Positions 54,623 to 64,000 of a DNA stretch of 64,000 nt are shown here, in pieces. The DNA is from Angiostrongylus vasorum (lineage: Eukaryota; Nematoda; Chromadorea; Rhabditida; Metastrongylidae). Positions within the stretch are counted from its first letter, which is position 1. Each line of letters begins with the position of its first letter. The notes below the pieces were generated by a model. It saw only the letters and a program-made list of their open reading frames with translations. It ran no database searches and was not told the origin of the DNA. Position numbers and translations under genes: made by a program. Location of the stretch: NCBI GenBank assembly GCA_018806985.1, contig JADANN010000443.1:2037001-2101000 (forward strand), written 5' to 3'.

Positions 54623-54727
54623 CTGAAATTCAGGCTGGATGACCTGGAGCTTCACCTGAGTATTTTAATCGTGTGGTTTGGAAACAACAAAAATTCGATA
54701 TGAAAGCACTACAAAAAGACAAAAAAG

Positions 54728-54905
54728 ATAGAGCGCTCGGCGTTGCTCAATCCATGAAGAATGCGTCATGCATTAGACTTCATCAAGCATCGTTAGAGGT
54801 GCCTGAATGCTTAGCTGGCGTATAAATTGTCTTGCTGTGGCTTCCGGATGTATCGAGTCAGTGTTGCTATCCTCACAGACTGATCTAAGCCAGTTTACGC
54901 ATTCC
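54728..54905 (-). mobile_element. SINE-I 3' half
   Basis: Only the 3' portion is present on the minus strand: TGACTCGATACATCCGGAAG, GCATTCAGGCACCTC, GTCTAATGCATGACGCATTC and TTGAGCAACGCCGAGCGC. Confidence 0.75.
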
Positions 54906-55084
54906 GAAGGAATGGAACGTTTTGAGAAATAGAGTGCAGGATCGAAATAGCCACGTTTGTATTGAAGGGCATCTTCAATAATTCTTCTACACTCACCTTT
55001 TATGAAAACACTATATGCGCAGTTTGTGGAATTAATTTTAGAAATACTACGTGGGTGGACGCAGTTGTTGGTGATAAAAAGATC

Positions 55085-55362
55085 TAAAGCTCTCGGCGTT
55101 GAGCAATCCCTGAGGGATGCGCCATGCATTCGACTTCATTAAGTATTGTTGGGAGGTGATTGAATGCTTATCTGGCCTCGACAATGATTCGCGGTGGCCC
55201 ACCGATGTATCGAGCCAGTGTTGCTATCCTCCCAGACAAGTCTGGTACCAATTTGCCGACCCCAGAGGGATGGAGGGCATGGTGGGCCATGGGCGCAGGG
55301 ATCAATTCCATGTGTGTGTCGCACTGGCGTCTCCAACCACTGCGCCACACGCGCCCAATTGT
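55085..55362 (-). mobile_element. SINE-I copy, full length
   Basis: The head at 55,362 reads GGGCGCGTGTGGCGCAGTGG with GGAATTGATCCC, then the complete core and a tail CAACGCCGAGAGCTTTAGAT at 55,085. The 180-base gap to the neighbouring fragment (54,906-55,084) carries an open minus-strand frame without a known domain. Confidence 0.85.
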
Positions 55363-55414
55363 TAGTGACGACATGTAATAGTACACATAATATCACTACT
55401 TCGACTCCTGCTGT

Positions 55415-55720
55415 GGGAAACTAAGTCTTCCATCCATTTAGGGGCAGTAAGTTGGTACCACCAACACCAGGATCGACCACCATCCTGGGCAAACTAGTTG
55501 CATGGTGCCAAATCTCCTTCAGATCAGATCACAAGGGCTGCGACTGACTGTGGAGGTGTCGACCTGAGACAGACTTTGGCCAGGCTGTACTCGGAACTCC
55601 AGGGAACCACAATGACTAGGCCAGCAAATCTCCAGAGAATGAAAATTATGCTGGGGTTCGCATAACCAGTGAAGACGGGCCACCCAAGTATCCGAGTAAG
55701 TAAATTGGTGCCACACGTGT
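55415..55720 (+). repeat. Solo family B leader repeat
   Basis: Blocks: GGTGCCAAATCTCCTTCAG, GTCGACCTGAGACAGACTTT, GGCCAGGCTGTACTCGG, ACTCCAGGGAACCACAATGA, CCAGCAAATCTCCAGAGAAT and CCACCCAAGTATCCGAGTAA. No endonuclease follows. The left part (GTCTTCCATCCATTTAGGGG) may be an abutting SINE scrap. Confidence 0.7.
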
Positions 55721-56776
55721 TGAGGAACAACTCTTCGATTCACTAACGATGGCGAATGCCTTCATTGGAAACCCAAGTACGTCCTCAAACAGCTGTGCTA
55801 CAATGTGAGGGGAAAATCTACTCTACTAGCATCCAATGACATTCCTGAAGAAGATCGAATCTTCACGTAGAAGCCGAACCTACATGTGTACCCGAAGAAT
55901 TTCATGAAGTGCATACGGTAGAAGGAATCGAATAGAGCAATACTCAGATCTGTACCGCATATTGTGCTGGATCACGCAAGCAAGTAAGCTAGGTAGTATT
56001 AAGGATAATAGCTTAGTGAAAATGGCATGTGCATCATTGAAGATCGAAAGGAAAATTTATAAGGAGATTATCCATCAATGGATACGACTACAAGGTGCAA
56101 ACGATGCTCACCGTTCTAAGCTGTCATATTACCATTGCTACAATTTGTTTCATATGATTTCACAGAAACGAATGTGGTCTTTTAAGAAACAAATCAAACT
56201 CTATAGATAGAAAACCAATATGAAAGTTAACCTTCAAGTTCCTGTCGATTGTGTCCATGGCAGTCGAACGCATATAGTGGCATACCATTTGATCTTTTAT
56301 AGTAAGATAGCAGCGCAATGTGATGGCTGGACGTGATAGTTGGACTAGATCGGTGTCAGTTCACTGAAGCGAAAGATTCGCGCTAAGATTAAGAGAAGAT
56401 ACGATGTGGTTTAGTCGAATAAACAAACTACTGGCAAGTGGGAGAGTGAAAGTGAGGAATGTGATCGGTGTGTACAGCTAATACCAAGCCCCTACAGGCC
56501 GTATAATATTCAGCACCTAAATGGGAACAAGTACGACATTCCATTTCATCTACTGTTGGGAAGAATAGGATCTTGAGAATTTCGGGCAGTCAGTCGTTCA
56601 GTGATTTTAACCTGGATCGAAATCCAGGGTTGAATATTTCGTTGTTTGTGGAAAACCGATTCATCAAATAATAGAATCATTCGCTCTTCTCCATTCCTAC
56701 CTGAGTATTCGCATGAGAGAGCATACTCCAATAGATACATATTCAGCACTAGTAAAATTTTAAAAAAACTTAATAG
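55721..56776. other. Stretch without supported gene
   Basis: An open plus-strand frame at 55,962-56,210 shows no known domain. I see no repeat or exon that can be supported. Confidence 0.4.
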
Positions 56777-57052
56777 GGCACGTGTGGCGCAGTGGTCGGA
56801 GGCGCCCTGCAACACATACGTGGAATCGATCCCCGCGCCCATGGCCCACCAAGCCTTCCATCCCGGCGGGTTGACCAATTGGTACCAGACTTGTGTAGGA
56901 GGATAGCAGCACTGGCTCGATGCATTGGTAGGCCACTGCAAGTCATTGTAAAGCCAGATATGCATTCAATCACCTCCAACGATACTTTATGAAGTCGAAT
57001 GCATGGCGCATCCCCCAGGGATCGATCAAAGCTGACAGCTTTATTCTTTATC
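56777..57052 (+). mobile_element. SINE-I copy, best preserved
   Basis: The head GGGCACGTGTGGCGCAGTGG with GGAATCGATCCCCGC is close to a tRNA-like fold: the first seven bases GGGCACG can pair at six of seven positions with CGCGCCC that follows the B box. The complete core and the tail AAAGCTGACAGCTTTATTC with TTTATCCTTT are present. Confidence 0.87.
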
Positions 57053-57416
57053 CTTTTAGTAAAAATTTCAAGTGTAGGGACTGTGACCAATGAAATCAGT
57101 TGGCTTTGAGTACTAAATGTAGCAAAAAAATTTATGTATACAAATTCAATAATCTGGTAAAGAGGACTCATGAACTACCTTCTATCCAAACATTCAGAGT
57201 TCGACAGGTTTGCATATTCCTATCAGATTAAGTTTCTAATCCTTCTCAAAACAGATACTGCATTGTGGCAAAGCTTTCATTTGTGTGTTACTTCAATGCC
57301 GTCAAGAAGAACCAATCCAATCTGAATAGTTGAGAGGTCTGAAAAAAAGTTTTCGTTTCGTTTTGTATTTTTTAAAATAATTCCCCTGTTTTCTTAATGA
57401 GCAGACACGAGGTTGT

Positions 57417-57614
57417 TCACGATGCAATATGGCTGACATTTCTGCGGTATCTCCAACCCCTTCTTCTGAGCCTGAGTAACTTCAGCAGACAAAATTTGGT
57501 GCATAAATGTTCATTCACATACCAAACAGCTTCTGGTAAACGTTCATCGTTTTGTTCGTTGTAAGTCTTCGAGTTAATTGGTGGAGAGCAGTCGCACACT
57601 TGTGACAAATCAGC
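57417..57614 (-). CDS. Possible two terminal exons, unrecognised gene
   Basis: The minus-strand exon 57,614-57,523 lies between GTATCTCAG and TTTG|gtatgt and encodes ADLSQVCDCSPPINSKTYNE followed by QNDERLPEAV. The exon 57,471-57,417, after GTTACTCAG, continues in phase as LRRRGWRYRRNVSHIAS and a TGA. The CDCSPP motif suggests an extracellular Cys-containing segment. A second frame in the last exon (KCQPYCIVNN) is also open. Family unknown. Confidence 0.3.
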   Translation of the reverse strand, partial: ADLSQVCDCSPPINSKTYNEQNDERLPEAVWYVNEHLCTKFCLLKLLRLRRRGWRYRRNVSHIAS

Positions 57615-58499
57615 CTGAGATACGCCACGAGGTCACGTGTTAGCACTAGTCACGCCTCGTTGCAGTTCATTCCTGGATTTCTGCAACTAATCGGAAACGC
57701 TCCAAGGCTTTATTTGGTAAAGTTTTAGATTCCTGTGCGAAGGCGGTGACTTTTACCTCAAAAATTTTCTCTGTTACGTCTGTGTGCCCGGTGCGTGCGT
57801 TCTGGAGTATTTTGTTTAACTTTCCACTTACAAATGGATTTTAGGTTCTTTTTTTACGTCCACTTCTTACCTTTTTTAAACTTTGAGCAGTTAGAGTTTT
57901 GTGTCTTCGCTATCCATCTAGTAAAAAGATTCTCCCCAAATTTCTACGCCACTGTCTCTATTGGCGTTCAAAGCGAGAGTAGAAACAATCCGCCTCGCTT
58001 GACGATGATCATCTGAAGACCAGAAGCAGTAGAAGCAGAAATCGGACAGAAGCATACGCACATACAGAATGGTTTAAGTGATTGTGCAGGAACTAGCAAT
58101 AAGTATAGCAATAATTATGGGATATATACGAATTGGCGATGTTATGAGTAAGGAAAACACAGAGCACTTGAACAGCTGACAAAGAGATTGAAGTCGTTAA
58201 ATCTTTTACGCCTTCCTTTTTTCTCACAAAGCATGTTTGTTTTCTTATCTCATAGCAAAATGCTGCTAAGAATAGTGCGATGATCTAGTACTCCATAAAC
58301 ATAAAGCACTCAGCCACCTTGTGACAAACCATCTACTCAAATGTGCATGAGAAATTGCTGTGGTGACCCCTTCCAGTTGAGATGATTAAGTCATTTGCTG
58401 CAACCACATGAATCATGGTGAAATGATTGCAATGTCTCTAAAAATAACCTTCATTAGATTTCGTCAAGATTAATCAATATTTTTCTGTACTATTGAGCT
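57615..58499. other. Stretch without supported gene
   Basis: A 20-base identity (TTGACGATGATCATCTGAAG) near 57,998 is shared with the mariner relic at about 28,090. One plus-strand frame at 57,795-58,016 is Phe-rich and probably non-coding. Nothing else is seen. Confidence 0.35.
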
Positions 58500-59355
58500 A
58501 AGCCACGGATCTCTCTCATATCTCGGCTTGTCGCAAGGCTACGTGGCGCGTCCTCAGGTGGCGGATAGGGGGTTAATCGCGGACCAAAAGCGACCTTTGC
58601 TTCCCTGAGACGCAGGTGGATCCACGGTATGGACTCCCTGTTTCTGCTGCGCCGATTTGGCAGATACCTTCTGCATTTACGGGGGCGTATTCATGCACGC
58701 GTGCGTGGGTGCGTTCTAGTTAATGCAGATTGTATTCTACGAGTCAATTTCGCCAACGGTCTGCAATTAAGTGACAAGGAAGTATAGGGGAGGCGGTTAG
58801 GAGTCAACTCCAACAAATAAGCTCCATGTTCACTCTGGGAGAGCCCGGCAAGCCACCCGTGAGTAAACCCAGCACCCACGTTCAGAGCTCAGCAAGCTAT
58901 ACTTGGGTATCAAAAAGCTAAAAGCAGTAAAAGAAACAGGCCTCATTCCCCTGACCCCGAAAGAGCCCCCCCAATTTCCCAGCGTTGCGTAGGACGAGTA
59001 CGGAGAGGCTGCCAAAATCTCAGGGCCAATGGAAGCTTGGATTTCAAAGAACTATGGTGACAATCTGTACCTACAATGCACGTACACTTGCTCCCGAGTC
59101 CTCGATAGAAGACTAGCTCATGCAAGCAAGAAGGATGAAGTACGACGTCATCGGCCTGGCCGACGAGAAGACGCCAGCCTTTCAACGCCGTCTATGAAAC
59201 CAGAGGAGAACTGTTCCCCGGAACACACGACAGTAGAGGAGTTGGCGGTGTCGGCGCTCTCGTCAACACGAGTTTGTCCATGAACATCGATTCATTCGAA
59301 CAACTTACAACCCGAATCGGATCTACGATTAAAAAGATGTGGATCAATTCCGGCT

Positions 59356-59712
59356 TTGACAATCTTCGTCGTTTATGCGCCGACATCAAACTATGACGAA
59401 GAAGAAGTCGAAGCATTCTATACGGACTTGGAGAAGTTTAACAGAGAAGATCACATATTCTTCAAGGTCATCATTGGAGATTTCAACGCCAAGATTGGAC
59501 CAAGAAGAACGTCTGAAGAACGTTACAATGGGACCCACGGATTAGAATGGACCGAACAGGGTGAGCGGCTGTCTGAGTTTATCATGGCGACCAAGACAAT
59601 CCATGGTAACTCACAATTCCAAAAGCCCCACCCTCAGCGCTGGACGTGGGAGTCTCCCAATGGAGAGTACCATAACGAAATAGACCACATCATAGTACAT
59701 CATAGTAAATAG
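59356..59712 (+). pseudogene. RTE family A endonuclease, C-terminal half (open)
   Basis: A frame of 118 codons reads [35 protein letters not shown] and [18 protein letters not shown]. Both catalytic blocks (GDFNA and SPN..EIDHI) are intact here, in contrast to the 5-kb copy. The N-terminal half (TICTYNART near 59,070) is in other frames. Confidence 0.87.
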
Positions 59713-59959
59713 AAGGTTTTGCCTAACCGATGTCGCTGTTGTCCCAAAATTCTACACGGGATCAGATCACCGTCTTTTTTCTTGCAAGGTTCTATTTCTC
59801 GCGCAAAGGAGAAAAGCCGCTAAATTCAAAAATTGAAGTCCCAGAACCACCGCAAACAGGGACTTATTCAATTCATGAGTCGGCTGTTGGGAAGATGCCG
59901 TTGTCGGTAACATCGACGAAGAATACGATCGGCTTATTCAACATCTTCACGTTAGCGCT

Positions 59960-61180
59960 ATGAAAGCTGAGAGTTCGAAATTCACCAAAAGACGTTTGTC
60001 TCAAGAAACACTCGAGCTAATACGCCAGCGTGGAATCGCACGAGCTGCAGGCAACCGCGAACTATCGTCCGAACTTGCAAAACAATACAGACAGGCGATA
60101 AAAGAAGATCTTAAGGAGAGAAGAGCAGCAGTAATGGTCGACGCTGCAGAGGTTGGGAAAAAGCATTCGCAAAGCCTACCGAAGCTTCGCCATTTGCAAG
60201 ACCAAAATGATTGCACTCCGGCGACCAGACGGAACAGTTATGTCGTCCAGAAAGACAATGGAGAAAATTATTCACGAATGCTACTCGGATTTCTTCGATA
60301 CCCACGTCCACCTTCCGTCATATGAAATAAAGGAGGATGGATATGTTGTACCACCGGTTCTCCCTTCCGAAATCCTGCATGCCATTTCGTCTATGAAAAA
60401 TCGAACAACACCAGGTCCGGACAGGATAAGGCGAGAACACCTGAAGAACCTTCCCTCAATCCTCGTAAACACACTGGCTCGGCTTTTTACACGTTACCTG
60501 TCCGAATGCAAGGTCCCTACCCACTGGAAGGCCAGCAAGACCGTGTTATTGTTCAAGAAGTGTGACCTACAGAATATCGGCAACTATCGTCCAATCTGCT
60601 TACTGTCTGTCGTCTACAAACTTTTCAGTCGAGTCGTCCTAGACAGGATTGATGGAACACTGGGCGAAGGACAGCCATGTGAGCAAGCAGGGTTTCGAAA
60701 AGGATTTGGTACGATGGACCACATCCACACGGTAACAAGGCTCACTGAAGTACCGCGAGAGTACAAAAGACCGCTCTGTCTCACCTTCATCGATTTCCAA
60801 AAGCCTTTGATTCAGTCGAGATAGAAGCAGTCTTGAAAGCCCTGGATAGTCAAGGAGTCCCTACTCAGTACATATCAAGGAGTCCCTACTCAGTACATAA
60901 AGATTTTTTCGTGAGCTGTACAAAAATTTCACAACCAGGATATCACCATTCTACGACGATATTATCATTGACGTCAAAAGAGGAGTTAGGCAAGCCGATA
61001 ACATCTCGCCAAAATTATTTACCACCCCCCATCCAGAACGTCATGCGAACACTGGAATGGGATAATATGGGAGTGAAAATCGATGGTCGGCAGTTACACC
61101 ATCTTCGCTTTGCTGATGACATCGTACTTATAACACCAAACATTAGCCAAGCGGAACGTATTCTTAACCGACTTTGATAA
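59960..61180 (+). pseudogene. RTE family A reverse transcriptase (frameshifted)
   Basis: Frames at 59,960-60,325 (MKAESSKFTKRRLSQETLEL), 60,153-60,824 (NYRPICLLSVVYKLFSR, EQAGFRKGFGTMDHIHTVTR, LCLTFIDFQK) and 60,833-61,177 (WDNMGVKIDGRQ, LRFADDIVLITP). The catalytic FADD is intact. GVRQGDTISP is altered to GVRQADNISP, and AFDSVE is lost at the frame break near 60,810. A direct duplication of CAAGGAGTCCCTACTCAGTA occurs at 60,850-60,900. Confidence 0.87.
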
Positions 61181-61399
61181 AGCCTGTGGAAAGATTGGTC
61201 TTCAACTAAATGTCACAAAAACGATGTTCATGAGAAACGGGTTGGTTCCGCGTGCCCCATTCATGCTCAACGGAACGAATGTCTCTGAATGCTCCAGTTG
61301 TATCTATCTAGGTCGGGAAATCAATATGATGAACGACCTAGCTCCAGAGCTGAGCAGAAGGAAACGAGCGGCTTGGGGGTGCTTTCAAGAGCATCGAGG

Positions 61400-61875
61400 A
61401 TGAAGTGAAGAGAACAAGGAACACCCGACTCCGTGCCCATCTTTTCGACTCAACGCTACTTCCTGCCCTAACGTATGCGTCAGAAACTTGGTCGCTGCGT
61501 AAGCAGGATGAAATGTCACTTAGCGTTATCGAACGCGCAGTCGAAAGGGCGATGCTAGGAGTATCCCGTTCCACACAACTAAGGGAATGGATCCGAAGCT
61601 CCGATCTGCGTCGACGACCAAAAATCGGAGATGCCGTTCTGTGCGCCAAACAATGGAAGATAAGTTGGGCCGGACACGTAATGGGATTCCTCGGGATGTC
61701 AAACGTACTGTAGGAAGACCACCGACCCGATGGTCAGAGTTCTTCACAAAGACCCTTGAAGAAAGATATGGTGCTCGACGAGTCTCTAGAGCGAGCAGAA
61801 CCCATTGGGCTACTCTTGCACGCGACAGGGGAAAAATGGAAGACTTACTGGCTCCCGCTCGAGTCAGGTGATACA
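61400..61875 (+). pseudogene. RTE family A C-terminal region
   Basis: Frames at 61,405-61,713 (RLRAHLFDSTLLPALTYASE, SVIERAVERAMLGVSRSTQ) and 61,587-61,871 (GIPRDVKRTVGRPPTRWSE, SRASRTHWATLARDRGKMED). Typical of the tail of RTE proteins in strongylids. A deletion between the two frames removed the section that reads VMRMNDNRWTRAV in the 7.2-kb copy. Confidence 0.82.
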
Positions 61876-61904
61876 GATGATTGAGCTAAGACGAGGTTGA
61901 TGTA

Positions 61905-62330
61905 ATAAGATTAATTCGGCAAGCGTTTCGAAGTCGCCGTCTTCTTCAGAATCGAATTGATACGAGTCGATAGACAACAGGTGGTCTGTTTACGATGTGA
62001 GTGTTCGCTTCTGCATCGAGTCAAATCTAATGAAGGTGGACCACACGTCGAATGACGTTTCATCACTCGGCACAGGCATTTTTTTTTATGAAAAATGGAG
62101 GCTGATCTATTGCTGCCACCAAATGTGTTTTCCTTTATAGCGGCAATGCATCCTGCAGCAGTTTGTTCCATTGAAATCCTTGCAGTTAAGATTTGTTGTC
62201 AAGAATAATTTCCTCTGTTCTCAATAAGCAGACAGGAGATTGTCACTGTACTTTCTGCTGACCCGCAAAAGCTGAAGGTTCGACGGATTTAGCCTTCATC
62301 AGGGCCTCGAAAGGGCAAGTTAACTGCAAA
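61905..62330. repeat. Dispersed CTGAAGAAGGCGA..CCGAAACG-type motifs
   Basis: Minus-strand copies at about 61,915-61,955 (CTGAAGAAGACGGCGACTTC then GAAACGC) and 62,280-62,325 (CTGATGAAGGCTAAATCC then GTCGAACCTTCAGC) resemble the plus-strand motif at 43,675-43,715. A 45-base segment at 62,205-62,245 also matches 57,365-57,415 in the same orientation (GAGCAGACACGAGG/AAGCAGACAGGAG). Confidence 0.5.
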
Positions 62331-62636
62331 CCAGACAGCAAATACCTCCGTACCCTTAGCAGAGAAACTACGATACCAAGATTTCAACCGCATTGAAAAT
62401 AAGACAGCTTCTTCGCATACTCACCGCTTTCTATGAGTCTTATGCTTTCTAAGAGCCATTACCAGTCATGCAACCGTACAAACTTTGCATTGGGGGGTAA
62501 TGCTTCCTTCACAGGGTAACAGATAATAATAACTGATACTGCAACATGATCTTCGAGTGGTAATGTGAACGAAATCTGTTCAATGAAAACGTTCGAAAAC
62601 CCACTACACAACGAACACTGAAAGATTTTTAACCTT

Positions 62637-62905
62637 TCTACTTACTGCCTACTGTTTTTTTATGGCTGGGTATATTGCCAAATATAACTTCAACGAAGCT
62701 GAGATATTTGCAAAACTCTGGACCACAGGTGCCTATGGTGGGGGAACGAACGCGCTATTGTCCTTTCCGGGGAGTAACGCGTTCACCATCACACCATGCG
62801 GGTCCTTCGTTTCGCGTTACTCCCCGGGAAGGACAATAGCACGTTCGTTCCCCACTATTGGCACCTGTGGTCCAGAGTTTTGCAAATATCTCAGCTTCGT
62901 TGAAC
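62637..62905. mobile_element. Foldback/MITE-like element with 90-bp arms
   Basis: The left arm 62,691-62,780 (CAACGAAGCTGAGATATTTG to GGAGTAACGCG) is almost perfectly complementary to the right arm 62,813-62,902 (CGCGTTACTCC to CAGCTTCGTTG), around a 32-base loop CACCATCACACCATGCGGGT and on. The left flank TTACTGCCTACTGTTTTTTT is a terminal sequence shared with the 48,379 element; the right terminal repeat is absent. Confidence 0.85.
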
Positions 62906-63334
62906 ACTGAAAGAGTTGAAAAAACTGGAATGCGAAGCGGTAAAGCGCCTAGCATATTCATAGGGCTTTTTGCCAACTGGCTACCACTTTTTCACGTGCT
63001 TCAAAAAGAACATTGTCTGGAACTCTTGAAAAGCGAGGCTAATGCCATGTGCGTAGTTTTTTGGATAGCAAAAGTCTGGAGTTTTGTCGTAATAGTGTGG
63101 ATCAATTCGGATGATGGTTACAGAAATTTGTAACTTGTGAATCTTACATCAATCAGTTGACTTCGCTTCGTGTTGGAAAATGCTTATTTGAAATTTACGA
63201 TTAAAACGGTTGTTATTTCCTGAAAAACTTAGTCATAAAAGGGAATAAGTGTCCCCACTAATGTCGTATCTAATTTACCCACTTAGACTCAGAATTTTTT
63301 TCTGAGCCTCCTTGAGTTTTATATTCTATTCCAG

Positions 63335-63570
63335 GCCTAGTATTCGGAGCACCGATTGTTAATCAGTCTCTTTTCGTTTCCTGGATGGAATTTGAAGTAA
63401 GCGCGCTAAATTTTCACATGGAACGAAGAAAAGGAAGTGATGGATACCGGTCGTTGGAGCAAGAAGTACTCATCAAAATTGATCAGCAGTCATCGACTTT
63501 GCAGTTAATTCAAACGGATACCTCGTATTTTTTGCCACCACATTCACAAATAATGTTGAACTCAGATTGA
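63335..63570 (+). CDS. Possible terminal exon, unrecognised gene
   Basis: After an acceptor (TTCTATTCCAG) an open frame runs to a TGA at 63,568-63,570. It reads LVFGAPIVNQSLFVSWMEFE, SLEQEVLIKIDQQSSTLQL and TDTSYFLPPHSQIMLNSD. Composition is protein-like, and about 78 residues fit a last exon. No domain recognised. Possible upstream coding lies at 62,990-63,130 but could not be joined. Confidence 0.35.
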
Positions 63571-63629
63571 ATCTTATGGCATCACTTTGGCAACTAGAAA
63601 AGATGAAGGGAAAGGTTTAGACGTTGTTC

Positions 63630-63770
63630 ACTCGGTTAGACTTCATTAAGCTTAGTAGCGTTGAATGAGTGCATATCTAGCCTACTTGATGACTTGCGGG
63701 TGCCTACTGACCCACCAGCTCTGTGTTCCATCCTTCTAAAAAGTCTGGTACCGAGTCCGCCCAATCGAAT
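63630..63770 (-). mobile_element. SINE-I fragment, diverged
   Basis: Minus-strand remnants: GGACTCGGTACCAGACTTTT, GGATGGAACACAGAGC, CAAGTAGGCTAGATATGCAC, TTCAACGCTACTAAGCTTAA. The core order matches SINE-I; head and tail are lost. The remainder to 64,000 shows nothing supported. Confidence 0.5.
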
Positions 63771-64000
63771 CAATGACCATACATTTATTACATAGCAACT
63801 ATAGCTACTGCACTGTATGAGCACCGAACAATCAAAACGTGTAGAAATACTTTATATGAGAAGAAGTATTCTCCGTGGTCAATGTTAGGAAAAGATATGG
63901 TGTCGAACGCCTATTAAAACTGTACACACCCGTGTTTAGGACTCGTGTCCATCGGTTGTCATTCATAGTCATTGCCACTCCGACCCAACTTTCTTCGACA

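Larger units (their letters stand above)
58500..61885 (+). mobile_element. RTE-like non-LTR retrotransposon, family A, less degraded copy
   Basis: Near full-length element: leader 58,500-58,960, endonuclease 58,990-59,705, linker and reverse transcriptase 59,960-61,180, C-terminal region to about 61,870, 3' end GGTGATACAGATGATTG. It is collinear with 4,060-7,445, and the leader blocks (GCTACGTGGCGCG, GACGCAGGTGGATCC) are shared. Long open stretches remain, but at least five frameshifts separate them, so it needs help to move. Confidence 0.92.

Noticed and set aside
1..64000. CRISPR arrays, operons or a bacterial defence system
   Set aside because: There are no regularly spaced short repeats, no tightly packed ORFs and no ribosome binding sites. 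Spliced genes and non-LTR elements show eukaryotic DNA.

Overview
This window looks like nuclear DNA of a parasitic clade V nematode, most likely a hookworm or close strongylid (Ancylostoma/Necator type). The evidence is: AT-rich DNA; genes split into many small exons with GT..AG introns and TTTCAG/TTTTAG acceptors; a nematode cuticle collagen ending in the characteristic ICPKYC...[10 protein letters not shown] box; RTE-type non-LTR retrotransposons; and many copies of short tRNA-derived repeats. No bacterial gene, operon, CRISPR array or prophage is visible. The species call is inference.

Three host genes can be reconstructed with confidence. (1) A plus-strand gene, about 7,980-17,159, encodes an SH2 domain followed by a tyrosine-kinase-like domain whose catalytic motifs are degraded (HRD->HRH, DFG->DYM, VAIK->VTIR), so it is probably a pseudokinase. 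(2) A minus-strand gene, 39,415->31,215, encodes a FERM-domain protein. Twelve exons follow each other in phase at ten of eleven junctions, one of them across a GC-AG intron, and one junction needs a one-base correction. (3) A minus-strand cuticle collagen, 54,622->53,187, has the N-terminal membrane-anchor exon, an RTSR processing site and Gly-X-Y blocks. All three carry apparent single-base frameshifts inside otherwise conserved domains, several beside homopolymers. This points to consensus errors in the assembly, although pseudogenisation is not excluded. Weaker exon candidates occur at 966-1,229 (zipper-like), 3,734-3,793 (myosin-like), 45,530-45,752, 49,262-50,830, 51,985-52,118 (membrane segment), 57,417-57,614 and 63,335-63,570.

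Most of the rest is mobile DNA. Two long RTE-like elements of family A (about 4,060-7,445 and 58,500-61,885) encode an apurinic-type endonuclease, a reverse transcriptase and a C-terminal region; both are frameshifted. Truncated inverted pieces of this family lie at 195-565 and 19,250-19,745. A second RTE-like family B is at 18,361-19,240 and 22,170-24,960, and its 5' leader also occurs alone at 32,325-32,700, 39,620-39,880 and 55,415-55,720. A dead mariner transposase lies at 27,870-28,530.

Short repeats come in three sets. SINE-I, a tRNA-derived family of about 290 bp, has some 20 copies, including a head-to-tail triplet in an intron of the pseudokinase gene. SINE-II, a second tRNA-derived family, has four copies. 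A foldback/MITE-like family has six copies, and some of these carry pol III-like box sequences inside terminal inverted repeats. The host genes have absorbed many of these repeats in their introns. The most unusual features are the SH2-pseudokinase, the foldback elements with internal tRNA-like boxes, and a very GC-rich island immediately upstream of the FERM gene start.
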